Shown here in pieces: positions 35,364 through 45,527 of a DNA stretch of 64,000 bases; the stretch's first letter is position 1; every line of letters starts with the position of its first letter. The translations under genes and the position numbers were made by a program. The notes below the pieces were generated by a model. It was not told where the DNA came from and did no database searches. It worked only from the letters and a program-made list of their open reading frames with translations. The stretch spans positions 62,001 to 126,000 of the forward strand of contig NZ_DF967523.1 in NCBI RefSeq assembly GCF_000971475.1, read 5' to 3'. The DNA is from Sulfuricella sp. T08 (GTDB lineage Bacteria > Pseudomonadota > Gammaproteobacteria > Burkholderiales > Sulfuricellaceae).

Positions 35364-35993
35364 TTAATGCGAGCCAGGATGGCCCGCTTTGGCCTCCATC
35401 AACAGATGGGCGATTTCCGCCGCCGAATGCACACCCAGCTTTTCCATCGTGTTATGGCGGTGCACCTGGACGGTCTTGTCACTGATGGCCATCTCGCGGG
35501 CGATGATTTTGTTGGGCTTGCCGGCGGCCATCAACTCCGCCACCTCGCGTTCGCGCGCGGTCAAAGTCGCCAGAGCGGTTTGTGCTGTGCGGGTTTGTGT
35601 ACTGATCCGGCCCTCCTCAATGCTGCGCTGCACCGCGCGCGTAACCGCATCGAGCAATACCTGATCCTTGCATGGCTTTTCGATAAAATCGCAGGCACCG
35701 GTTTTCATCGCCTGTACTGCCATGGCTAAATCACCATGGCCGGTCAGAAAGATGATGGGTAGATGTACGCCATGATCTTTGAGCGTTTGTTGCAGCTCCA
35801 ATCCGCTCATCAGGGGCATGCGCACGTCGAGCACCAGGCAGCCGGGCACATGTCCGTCGTAACGGTCGAGAAAATCATGCGCCGACTCGAAAGACGCTAC
35901 ATGCCATCCCGCCGAATCGAGCAGATAAACCAGCGAGCGGCGCATCGCCGCATCATCGTCGACCACAAATAGCACCGCATCGCGTTCGTTCAT
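35364..35993 (-). CDS. ttrR: Response regulator TtrR (FixJ/NarL type)
   Basis: A 209-residue response regulator with receiver (LFVVDDDAAMRRSL, phospho-Asp56 in CLVLDVRMPLMSG, FLTGHGD, FIEKPC) and a C-terminal LuxR-type helix-turn-helix (LTAREREVAELMAAGKPNKI, AISDKTVQVHRHNTMEKLG). It overlaps ttrS by 4 nt (ATGA). The pair, with TtrS having a periplasmic binding domain, matches the tetrathionate-sensing system that activates ttrBCA. The start at 35993 is chosen over an upstream extension inside ttrS because MNERDAVLFVVDDD is the usual beginning. Confidence 0.88.
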   Translation of the reverse strand: MNERDAVLFVVDDDAAMRRSLVYLLDSAGWHVASFESAHDFLDRYDGHVPGCLVLDVRMPLMSGLELQQTLKDHGVHLPIIFLTGHGDLAMAVQAMKTGACDFIEKPCKDQVLLDAVTRAVQRSIEEGRISTQTRTAQTALATLTAREREVAELMAAGKPNKIIAREMAISDKTVQVHRHNTMEKLGVHSAAEIAHLLMEAKAGHPGSH

Positions 35994-37792
35994 ATACCTT
36001 CCTGTAATTCTTCTCTCGGCAGGCTGAACCACACCGTCAGCCCTGCATTGTTATCGTTGGCCACAGCCGACAGCGTTCCTCCAAGCGATTCGATAATGCT
36101 TTTGCTGAGCGATAAACCCAAGCCGAGGCCCTCGGGTTTGGTGGTGAAGAACGGTTCGAACAGGTGCGCGAATTGTTCGGGCTTAAGCCCGCAACCGGAA
36201 TCGCGTACGGTGACGAGATAGGTGCTGGCTTCCACCCGGAACCGCGCCTCGATCGGTTCCTGTGCATGGCCGGCGGTCTGCTGCGCATCCAGCGCGTTTT
36301 TCAGCAGATTGAGCATGACCTGCTGGATCTTCACGGGGTCGGCCAACACCTTGGCGCGTTGTGTCGCGTCGGGTTGCCAAATAACGCGCGCTTGCGGATG
36401 GGTGCCGGTGAAAAGGGCGATGGCTTCACCCAGGACGGCTATCAGATCGACCGACTTCTGTTCGGATGCTCTTTTTTGGGCGAAAGCGCGGATGTTCCGA
36501 ATGATGCTTGCCGCCCGCTCGCTTTGCGTGACGATTTCGCCGGTTCCGTCCAGCAAGGGCGCAGGCTCCAATCGACCTGCTGTAATGCGCCGCGCCATGC
36601 CGCGGGCGAAGTTGCGGATCGCCGCCAGCGGCTGGTTCAACTCGTGCGCGATCGCGCTTGCCATTTCACCGAGAATGGCCAGTCGCGCGGTATGGTCGAG
36701 CGTGGTTTGACGCAAGAGCGCCTCTTCTGCCATGCGGCGCTGTTCCTCCTGCGCGGCGCGCAGCGCGCGGGTGCGCTGACTCACCAGGTGTTCAACGCGC
36801 ACGGTATGCACTGCCCAAACGACCAACAAAGTCAGAATCAGCAGCAGCCAGCCCCAGTAGCGCCGCAGCAAGCCCTCGAAGGTCCATAGACGCAAATAGG
36901 CATAGGGGCCGATTTTCAGTTCGCGGAACAGTTCGTCGACAACCTGATAATCGGCGGGTACGGCCCAACTATAGCCATCCGCGGTACGCGGCATACGCAA
37001 CAAGGCGATGGCCACTTGCTTGGACAGTTCCGCCGGGGTATGACGCAAGGCGGCGAACGGCCAGTCGGGGTATAAGCGTGACGATGTTTGGCACTGGAAG
37101 CCCTTGGCGGCGATCGGCGCCAGCACACGCAACTCCCCGGCGCCGATCTCGCCGCTGCGGATCATCTGCTCAAGCAGGCAGGTGCGAATGATGCCGGCGT
37201 CAGCTCGGCCGGCACGAACTGCATGCACGATTTTTTGAATCGGGAAACCCGTAAACTGCAGATTGGCGAGATCATGCTCAGGATCGACACCGGCTTCCAG
37301 CAATTCGCGTGCAGCGATCTGGTAACCCCCGAACGCATCCGGGTCAACCGCCAGCACATGCTTGCCGGCCAAATCCGCCAATGTGTGCAAGCGCGCATCG
37401 TCGCGCACCACGATTGCCGATCCGATCGATTGCCTTGGTGACAGGGCCCAAGGCGACTCGATGGTCGCGATGCGACTGGCACCATCGCTATGTTCGAGGG
37501 CGACGTAGTGGCCGCTGCTGGTGATGACGAAATCAACGGCCCGTTCATGCACCGCACCCGTCAGCCCGGCTTGGTCGAAATCAAGCAGAATGAAACGATG
37601 GCCCGGAATGCTGTCCACAAGCCAATTCCTGACATATGACCAATCCGCCTGTACCGCCTCGGCACCTTTATAGGCCAGCACACCGATCCGTACCGTAGTC
37701 GCATTGCTTGCGTCCGCGTGGGATGTCTGGAGCAGCAGGGTCACGCCCATCAAGAAAAAGCCAAGCCGGTAGAGTGGTCGCAGAAAGAGCAT
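35990..37792 (-). CDS. ttrS: Tetrathionate sensor histidine kinase TtrS
   Basis: A 600-residue membrane sensor. After an N-terminal signal/anchor (LGFFLMGVTLLLQTSHA), residues about 32-295 form a PhnD-like periplasmic binding domain (VRIGVLAYKGAEAVQADWSY, LADLAGKHVLAVDPDAFGGYQ), the tetrathionate-binding part in known TtrS. A transmembrane helix lies at about 313-330, then a coiled coil, HisKA with His383 (SAIAHELNQPLAAIRNFA) and HATPase (LNLLKNALDAQQ, DSGCGLKP, GLGLGLSLSKSIIES). It is convergent with the ttrBCA-dsrE-tlpA-dsbG genes and presumably controls them. Confidence 0.88.
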   Translation of the reverse strand: MLFLRPLYRLGFFLMGVTLLLQTSHADASNATTVRIGVLAYKGAEAVQADWSYVRNWLVDSIPGHRFILLDFDQAGLTGAVHERAVDFVITSSGHYVALEHSDGASRIATIESPWALSPRQSIGSAIVVRDDARLHTLADLAGKHVLAVDPDAFGGYQIAARELLEAGVDPEHDLANLQFTGFPIQKIVHAVRAGRADAGIIRTCLLEQMIRSGEIGAGELRVLAPIAAKGFQCQTSSRLYPDWPFAALRHTPAELSKQVAIALLRMPRTADGYSWAVPADYQVVDELFRELKIGPYAYLRLWTFEGLLRRYWGWLLLILTLLVVWAVHTVRVEHLVSQRTRALRAAQEEQRRMAEEALLRQTTLDHTARLAILGEMASAIAHELNQPLAAIRNFARGMARRITAGRLEPAPLLDGTGEIVTQSERAASIIRNIRAFAQKRASEQKSVDLIAVLGEAIALFTGTHPQARVIWQPDATQRAKVLADPVKIQQVMLNLLKNALDAQQTAGHAQEPIEARFRVEASTYLVTVRDSGCGLKPEQFAHLFEPFFTTKPEGLGLGLSLSKSIIESLGGTLSAVANDNNAGLTVWFSLPREELQEGI

Positions 37793-37826
37793 GTCTATTT
37801 ATTATCGTCTTATCAAACTTGGCTGT

Positions 37827-37864
37827 AAAAAAGGCGCAGGATTATTCAACCCTGCGCCTTTTTG
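37827..37864 (-). terminator. Terminator of clpA
   Basis: GGCGCAGG pairs with CCTGCGCC around an 11-nt AT-rich loop, with an A-run on one side and a T-run on the other, so on the minus strand the stem ends in six T residues. It lies about 20 nt beyond the clpA stop. The stem and the region up to the stop codon resemble 27623-27690. Confidence 0.88.
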
Positions 37865-37880
37865 TTTTCTTGCGGCCAAG

Positions 37881-40145
<2,265 letters not shown>

Positions 40146-40146
40146 T

Positions 40147-40455
40147 TCACTTTTCCTCCATCACGCATTGCAGCGGATGTTGATGCTGCCGGGCGAATGC
40201 CACGACCTGTTCCACCTTGGTTGCGGCGATGTCCTTGGGGTACACCCCACATAGGCCAACGCCTTCAGTATGTACTTTGAGCATAATTTCCGTCGCTTGT
40301 TCGTAGGTCTTGGAAAAATATTGCTGCAGTACCTCGACGACAAACTCCATCGGAGTGAAGTCATCGTTCAGCAATACCACATTGAACAGTGGCGGGGTCT
40401 TCAGCCTGCTTTTTACTGTTTCCAGTACCGGAGTTTCTTGACGCTTGCTACCCAT
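40147..40455 (-). CDS. clpS: ClpA adaptor protein ClpS
   Basis: A 102-residue adaptor that delivers N-end-rule substrates to ClpA. The typical core is present: [23 protein letters not shown], the pocket residues of that segment, and [24 protein letters not shown]. The N-terminal extension is the flexible tail that enters ClpA. It is translated just before clpA. Confidence 0.95.
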   Translation of the reverse strand: MGSKRQETPVLETVKSRLKTPPLFNVVLLNDDFTPMEFVVEVLQQYFSKTYEQATEIMLKVHTEGVGLCGVYPKDIAATKVEQVVAFARQHQHPLQCVMEEK

Positions 40456-40553
40456 TCGATTCCCTTAAGCATACTAAAGTTATTTTGACGCTGCCTGTGG
40501 ATTTTTCAAGTACCCCCAGGGGGGAATGAGGAAAAATAACACCCCTCTGAATG

Positions 40554-41984
40554 CTAGGGTTTCTTGGTGAGCTCGGCATGTTCGGCGCGCAATGCCTTGA
40601 GCCGCGCCTCTGCAATGGAAAGTTGGTAGAAATCGCTGTCGCCCGCCTTCAGGCCGAGCTGTAGCTGCTCGATGGCAGCGACCAGATTGCCCTGGTGGGC
40701 GTAAGCTTCGGCCTGCGCCTGGTGAGAGAGCAGCATCTTGCCCTGCATGGCGTAGCCTTGCGCCTGCAATTCGTAGAGCCGGCCATCGTTGGGGAAGCGG
40801 CGCAACCGGTCACCGACCAGCTTCAGTGCATCGCTGCTGTTGCGGTTCTGTAGCAGGGCTTCGGCATAGCCGTAAACCAGCGCCCGGTGATTGGGAAAGC
40901 TTTTCAGTGCAGTCTGGTATTGGGTGAGGGCGGCACTTGGCGGGCCGGAGGCAGTCTTGATCAGTGCGTCCAGGTTTTCGATAATTGCGTTAGGCGCAGT
41001 GATTTTGCGTAATTGTGCCAACTCCTGCTCGGCGCGTGCGGTCTCCTTGGCGCGTAGCAGGGCGGCCGCCAAGCCGTATCGGCTGGCGGCTTCGCTGCTG
41101 TATTTCTTTTCGCGCAGCGCTTCTTCGAAGTGCGCGATTGCCTGCTGCGGCGTTCCTTCCTCGGCGCGCAGTTTGGCGCGCACTAGCTGGAATTCCAGGC
41201 TGTCAGGAACTTGGCGATAGGGTTTGTCTTCCAGGCGGTTCTGCAGGTCGGCAATGCGATCGCTGGTGATCGGGTGAGTGCGCAGGTATTCCGGCGCGTT
41301 GTTTTCGTACAGACGGCTGGATTTTTGCAGTCGTTCGAAGAAAGAAACCGCGGCACGCGGGTCGAACCCGGCTTGGGTCAGTGTCTGGATGCCAATACGG
41401 TCGGCCTCGCGCTCGTGTTCGCGGGTGAAGTCGAGCTGAGTCTGGATGGAAGTCGCTTGGGCCGTCGCCATGGCGGCATTGGCAACCTGCGGATTGGAGC
41501 GCGCAGCCAGGATCGCCACCGCCAGCGCGGCAAGCGAGGTAATCGTGCTTTGCTCCTGCTTGGCGATGATGCGCGCCAAGTGGTGCTGCGTGACGTGGGC
41601 GATCTCGTGGCCGAGCACGGCGGCGAGCTCGGATTCGCTCTGTGCCGCGAGTATCAGTCCGGTATGCACACCGATAAACCCGCCTGGCAGGGCAAAGGCA
41701 TTCAAAGTGTTGTCGCGCAGTACGAAAAACTCGAAATCCTGGCGATTTTCCGTACTGGAGGCCACCAGTCGGTAGCCCAGGTTGTTGAGATAGTCGGTCA
41801 GTTCGGTGTCATCCACCAGGCTGCGGTCATGACGGACGTCAACCATGATGGCCTCGCCGATGCGGCGCTCGGTTTGCGGGGAGAAACCGCTTTGCGATGC
41901 CTCCCCCAAGTCGGGCAGGCCATCGGCCAACACGCCCGGCATGGTCAGCAGCGGGATGAGTAGGGCTAGGAGGCGTAAATTCAT
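40554..41984 (-). CDS. M48 family zinc metalloprotease with TPR region (BepA-like)
   Basis: A 476-residue periplasmic protease/chaperone of the BepA type, which helps assemble or degrade outer-membrane proteins such as LptD. A signal peptide ([18 protein letters not shown]) is followed by the M48 domain with zinc motif [15 protein letters not shown] and downstream glutamate ([13 protein letters not shown]). A helical TPR-like C-terminal half ([42 protein letters not shown]) completes it. It is divergent from moaC; the two starts are 51 nt apart. Confidence 0.9.
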   Translation of the reverse strand: MNLRLLALLIPLLTMPGVLADGLPDLGEASQSGFSPQTERRIGEAIMVDVRHDRSLVDDTELTDYLNNLGYRLVASSTENRQDFEFFVLRDNTLNAFALPGGFIGVHTGLILAAQSESELAAVLGHEIAHVTQHHLARIIAKQEQSTITSLAALAVAILAARSNPQVANAAMATAQATSIQTQLDFTREHEREADRIGIQTLTQAGFDPRAAVSFFERLQKSSRLYENNAPEYLRTHPITSDRIADLQNRLEDKPYRQVPDSLEFQLVRAKLRAEEGTPQQAIAHFEEALREKKYSSEAASRYGLAAALLRAKETARAEQELAQLRKITAPNAIIENLDALIKTASGPPSAALTQYQTALKSFPNHRALVYGYAEALLQNRNSSDALKLVGDRLRRFPNDGRLYELQAQGYAMQGKMLLSHQAQAEAYAHQGNLVAAIEQLQLGLKAGDSDFYQLSIAEARLKALRAEHAELTKKP

Positions 41985-42035
41985 GGTGCTATGATAATCG
42001 CTTTAAAATATAAGTTCATTATTCAGGTGCCAAAA

Positions 42036-42515
42036 ATGAGCGGATTCACCCATTTTGACGAGGCTGGACAGGCGCATATGGTGGGCGTGACGGAAAAGTC
42101 GGAAACTCGCCGCATCGCCCGCGCTGCCGGCAAAATTACCATGCAGTCCGCCACTCTGAAGCTGATTCTGGAGGGCGGGGCCAAAAAGGGCGACGTTCTT
42201 GGTGTTGCCCGCATTGCTGCGATCCAGGCTTCGAAACGCACATCTGAATTAATTCCCTTATGCCACCCGCTCGCGCTCACCAAGGTCAGCGTGGAGTTTA
42301 ATGTGGACGAGCACAACGCGGCGATCGAGTGCATCGTCACGGCGGAAACCCTGGGGCGCACCGGCGTCGAGATGGAAGCGTTGACTGCTGCGAGCGTCGG
42401 TTTGCTGACGATTTACGATATGTGCAAGGCGGTGGATCGTGGCATGCATATGGATGGCATCCGCCTGCTGGAGAAACAGGGCGGCAAGTCGGGCCGCTGG
42501 ATGGCGGCAGAATAG
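42036..42515 (+). CDS. moaC: Cyclic pyranopterin monophosphate synthase MoaC
   Basis: MoaC closes the pyranopterin ring in molybdenum cofactor synthesis, needed here for TtrA. The 159-residue product has [58 protein letters not shown] and the catalytic [24 protein letters not shown]. Length and motifs are complete. The ATG at 42036 is chosen over an earlier in-frame codon because [15 protein letters not shown] is the normal beginning. Confidence 0.95.
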   Translation: MSGFTHFDEAGQAHMVGVTEKSETRRIARAAGKITMQSATLKLILEGGAKKGDVLGVARIAAIQASKRTSELIPLCHPLALTKVSVEFNVDEHNAAIECIVTAETLGRTGVEMEALTAASVGLLTIYDMCKAVDRGMHMDGIRLLEKQGGKSGRWMAAE

Positions 42516-42645
42516 TGGGTATGGGGAGGATGTATGGCAGGGATTCGCGTTCCGGAACTTGTGGGGCGGTTGCGTGGTCTTTAATATAAAATAGGAGTAG
42601 CGGGAGTTGAGCAAAATAAAATTCAGTGTGCATAAATAAAAGTAA

Positions 42646-42673
42646 TTGTAGATTTTCTGCTTTTTGGTATATT
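42646..42673 (+). promoter_or_regulatory. Probable sigma-70 promoter for the rhodanese gene
   Basis: TTGTAG (42646-42651) and TATATT (42668-42673) are separated by 16 nt and lie about 40 nt upstream of the rhodanese ATG in an AT-rich stretch following moaC. It is a plausible sigma-70 pair but not proven. Confidence 0.45.
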
Positions 42674-42711
42674 AGCGAACTCTGATTTTGTTGATGAAGG
42701 AAAATATCGCC

Positions 42712-43053
42712 ATGTTTGGATCCAATATGTTCGGCATCAAGGAAATTGATGTTGCTGGGCTGCACTCCCTGTTGAGCGAGAAAAAGAATCTCGCCCTGGT
42801 GGATGTGCGCAGTGATAACGAAGTTGCTTATGGTGTGATCGAAGGTGCGCTACATCTGCCCTTGCACCTGTTGCCGATCAAAGCTGACGAGCTCGACAAG
42901 GATGTCCATACCGTCTTCTATTGCCGTTCAGGCGCGCGTTCGGCGCAGGCCTGTGCCTTCATGGCTGCCAAGGGACACGACAACGTGTATAACCTGCAGG
43001 GCGGCATTATTGCCTGGGCGCAGTCCGGTCTGGCGATCGCCAAGGCGGCTTGA
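42712..43053 (+). CDS. Single-domain rhodanese-like sulfurtransferase
   Basis: A 113-residue cytoplasmic rhodanese. The active-site loop is FYCRSGARSAQA with Cys71; DVRSDNEVAYGVIEGALHLP is the other family landmark. It can pick up sulfane sulfur and hand it to TusA. The ATG at 42712 (MFGSNMFGIKEID) has AAGGA 10 nt upstream; earlier in-frame codons overlap that site. It opens the rhd-tusA-dsrE set that in sHdr-type sulfur oxidisers precedes the hdr-lbpA genes. Confidence 0.9.
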   Translation: MFGSNMFGIKEIDVAGLHSLLSEKKNLALVDVRSDNEVAYGVIEGALHLPLHLLPIKADELDKDVHTVFYCRSGARSAQACAFMAAKGHDNVYNLQGGIIAWAQSGLAIAKAA

Positions 43054-43079
43054 TTTTTGTCAGGGAATTGTCGCGGCTG

Positions 43080-43108
43080 TTGCAATTTGCTCTTATCTAT
43101 ATTATAAA
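43080..43108 (+). promoter_or_regulatory. Probable sigma-70 promoter for tusA
   Basis: TTGCAA (43080-43085) and TATAAA (43103-43108) are spaced by 17 nt, a near-consensus pair, 45 nt upstream of the tusA ATG. It would allow tusA and dsrE to be made strongly and independently of the rhodanese gene. Confidence 0.65.
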
Positions 43109-43153
43109 ATCCTTTTTTACATCTAAACCCACCACTTTAGGAGACTAAGAAAA

Positions 43154-43381
43154 ATGAATTTCGATAAAGAATTGGACGCCAGCGGCCTGAACTGCCCCCT
43201 GCCCATCCTGCGCACCAAGAAAGCTCTCGCCGAATTGACTGCCGGTCAGGTGCTGAAAGTGATTGCCACCGACCCGGGTTCCGTCAAGGATATGCAGGCC
43301 TTTGCCAAGCAGACCGGCAACGAGTTGCTGTCTTCTGCCGAAGCAGGCGGCAAGTACCAGTTCTTCATGAAGAAGAAATAA
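43154..43381 (+). CDS. tusA: Sulfur carrier protein TusA
   Basis: A 75-residue sulfur carrier. The persulfide-forming Cys14 is in the family motif LDASGLNCPLPILRTKKAL; VIATDPGSVKDMQAFAKQTGNEL and FFMKKK complete the fold. It has its own likely promoter and a GGAG ribosome site. In chemolithotrophs TusA moves sulfane sulfur between rhodanese, DsrE and the sulfur-oxidising enzyme. It could equally support MnmA-dependent tRNA thiolation. Confidence 0.95.
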   Translation: MNFDKELDASGLNCPLPILRTKKALAELTAGQVLKVIATDPGSVKDMQAFAKQTGNELLSSAEAGGKYQFFMKKK

Positions 43382-43439
43382 TAAAATAGTAGCTTGAACA
43401 AACAAATAATAACTATCTACAACCTGGAGGCAACAAAAC

Positions 43440-43946
43440 ATGTCGAAGAAACTCGCAATCATCGCGACCAAGGGCACGCTGGACTGGGCTTATCCGCCCT
43501 TCATTCTGGCTTCAACGGCCGCAGCCCTGGGTTATGATGTACAGGTCTTTTGTACTTTCTACGGATTGCAGCTTCTTCGCAAGGATACCAGCGGACTGAA
43601 AGTCAGCCCGCTGGGTAACCCTGGCATGCCGATGAAGATGCCATTCGGACCGAAGTGGTTCAAAGATATCAACTGGAATATTCCCAATATCGTTCAGGCG
43701 AGCATTCCCGGTTATGAATCACTGGCGACCACGTTGATGAAGATGACCATCAAAAACTGTGGGGTTGCCACAATCGACGAGTTGCGTGATCTTTGCGTTG
43801 AGGCTGAGGTGAAATTCCTCGCCTGCCAGATGACGGTGGAACTGTTTGGGTTCGATCATAACCAATTTATCGAAAATGTTGAGTTTGTCGGTGCAGCGTC
43901 ATTTTTCGAGTTCGCTGGAGAGTCCGATATTTGCCTGTACATCTGA
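43440..43946 (+). CDS. dsrE: DsrE3A-type sulfurtransferase
   Basis: A 168-residue DsrE/DsrF-like cytoplasmic protein of the DsrE3A type found with tusA in sulfur oxidisers. Landmarks are MSKKLAIIATKGTLDWAYPP, ASTAAALGYDVQVFCTFYGL, and the C-terminal cysteines Cys107 (IKNCGVATIDEL), Cys119 and Cys129 (KFLACQMTVELFGF), two of which fit the positions used for sulfur transfer in this group. GGAGG lies 9 nt before the ATG. A strong terminator follows, separating it from lbpA. Confidence 0.9.
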   Translation: MSKKLAIIATKGTLDWAYPPFILASTAAALGYDVQVFCTFYGLQLLRKDTSGLKVSPLGNPGMPMKMPFGPKWFKDINWNIPNIVQASIPGYESLATTLMKMTIKNCGVATIDELRDLCVEAEVKFLACQMTVELFGFDHNQFIENVEFVGAASFFEFAGESDICLYI

Positions 43947-43976
43947 TGTATGCCGGCAGGTTGAGCTGATACAGTC

Positions 43977-44010
43977 AAAAAAGGGCAGGCGATATCGCCT
44001 GCCCTTTTTT
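43977..44010 (+). terminator. Terminator between dsrE and lbpA
   Basis: GGGCAGGCGAT and ATCGCCTGCCC form a perfect palindrome flanked by an A-run and six T residues, so it can terminate in both directions. It splits the rhd-tusA-dsrE genes from the lipoate genes, which start only about 20 nt downstream. Confidence 0.92.
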
Positions 44011-44032
44011 GCTTTTGAAGGGTGAGATAAGA

Positions 44033-44473
44033 ATGGCTTTAGTACGCGGCTGCAATTTCCCCGATGATCTGTATTACAACGTGGACGATAACGTTTGGGC
44101 TCGGCGCGAGTCTGACGGCACCGTTATCGTCGGCATGACCACTTACGGCTGCGTACTGTCGGGTGAGATCGTGGCCTGGACGGCCAAAAAAGCGGGCCGG
44201 TCGGTTGACCAGAACAAGTCCACCGGCACCGTTGAGTCGGGCAAATGGGTCGGCCCGGTTAAGGCGCCCGTCAGTGGCGAAATTATTGCTGTCAACGAGG
44301 TGGCAGTCGCCGTGCCCAGCACGATCAACGCCGATCCTTACGGTGCTGGCTGGCTGGTCAGGATGAAACCTTGCGACTGGGCAGGGGAGTCGGGCACGTT
44401 GCTGAATGGGCAGGCTGCGGCTGAGGCATTCGAGGCCAAGATGCAGACGGAAGGTTTCCCGGGCTGCGCCTGA
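44033..44473 (+). CDS. lbpA: Lipoate-binding protein LbpA (GcvH-like) of the sHdr type
   Basis: A 146-residue GcvH-like protein that carries covalently bound lipoate; in sHdr sulfur oxidation it holds the sulfur substrate. The lipoyl site is Lys71 in STGTVESGKWVGPVKAPVSG. The beginning (LYYNVDDNVWARRESDGTVIVGMTTYG) differs from housekeeping GcvH and fits LbpA. The product ends GFPGCA with a Cys. Its stop overlaps nearly onto the next gene (1-nt gap). Dedicated lipoate-assembly genes follow directly, as in known sHdr loci. No glycine cleavage genes are near. Confidence 0.88.
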   Translation: MALVRGCNFPDDLYYNVDDNVWARRESDGTVIVGMTTYGCVLSGEIVAWTAKKAGRSVDQNKSTGTVESGKWVGPVKAPVSGEIIAVNEVAVAVPSTINADPYGAGWLVRMKPCDWAGESGTLLNGQAAAEAFEAKMQTEGFPGCA

Positions 44474-44474
44474 A

Positions 44475-45527
44475 ATGGATAGTCTGAAGCTTGTTGCCGG
44501 GATCGAGCCGCTACAGGGTATCGTGCTGGATGCCGCCCTGGTCGGGGAAATGCAGCGTGCCGCCGGCGCTACTGACGTTATCGACTTCTACAACCCAAGC
44601 TTCAAATCCTACGCCACGTCCGAAATCGTCTCCTGCGGCAAGAGCGCCTGGCCGGCGGTTTCCATTACCGGGCCGGACTGCAAGTTGCAGTGTGACCACT
44701 GCAAGGGCAAAATTCTCGCCAGCATGATTCCGGCTTGTACCCCGGAAGAATTGTGGCGCGTAGCCAATCAGCAGATCGAGCACGGCGCTCGTGGCATGCT
44801 GCTGACCGGGGGCTCCAATCACCGCAACGAAGTCGAGTACGATCCTTACTACGCGACTATCCGCCATATCAAAGATGCATTCCCGGAGTTCAGGATAGCA
44901 ATGCATACAGCTCTGGTGGACAGGGATATGGCGCAACGGATGGAAGACAGCGGCATCGATGCCGCCATGATGGATGTAATCGGCGCTCAGGAGACCATTA
45001 CCCAGGTCTACCATCTGAAGCGCAGCGTGGACGACTTCGAACGCACGCTGGAGAATCTGGTGGCGACGCGCCTCAAAGTGGTGCCGCACATCGTGTTGGG
45101 GCTGCATTACGGTCACTTTCTTGGCGAACGGGTCGCGCTGGAAATGCTGCGTCGCCACAAGCCGTCAGCCGTAGTGCTGGTGGTGGTGATGCCATTTTAC
45201 GCGCCTGCCCACCGGCCTTTCGGCGTGCCTGACAGCCTTGAAGTCGGCCGTTTTTTTCTCGACGCGCGGCAGGCCTTACCGGATATCCCGTTGCTGCTCG
45301 GCTGTGCACGCCCGGCAGGTCAGGCCAAGGCCGAGATCGATGCCTATGCGCTGATGGCCGGTTTGAATGGGATCGCGCATCCTGCCGACGGCATGGTCGA
45401 ACTGGCGGCCCGGCTCGGCCGGAAGGCGCGTATTGCCTCTACCTGCTGCTCGATGGCAATGGGTGGCGAGATGGTGGCGGAGAGCGGGCTATGGGCAAAA
45501 CCTGGCGTGTCATCGATACCGGTCTGA
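44475..45527 (+). CDS. Radical SAM lipoate (octanoyl) sulfur-insertion protein, LipS1 type
   Basis: A 350-residue radical SAM enzyme. The cluster motif is Cys69-x3-Cys73-x2-Cys76 in PDCKLQCDHCKGKI. Further signs are GARGMLLTGGSNHRNEVEYDP and DVIGAQETITQVYHL. The protein fits the LipS1 partner of the two-enzyme lipoyl synthase that inserts two sulfur atoms into octanoyl groups in sHdr loci. It starts 1 nt after the lbpA stop and overlaps the next gene by 37 nt. The assignment rests on motif plus context, since many radical SAM proteins share these features. Confidence 0.82.
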   Translation: MDSLKLVAGIEPLQGIVLDAALVGEMQRAAGATDVIDFYNPSFKSYATSEIVSCGKSAWPAVSITGPDCKLQCDHCKGKILASMIPACTPEELWRVANQQIEHGARGMLLTGGSNHRNEVEYDPYYATIRHIKDAFPEFRIAMHTALVDRDMAQRMEDSGIDAAMMDVIGAQETITQVYHLKRSVDDFERTLENLVATRLKVVPHIVLGLHYGHFLGERVALEMLRRHKPSAVVLVVVMPFYAPAHRPFGVPDSLEVGRFFLDARQALPDIPLLLGCARPAGQAKAEIDAYALMAGLNGIAHPADGMVELAARLGRKARIASTCCSMAMGGEMVAESGLWAKPGVSSIPV

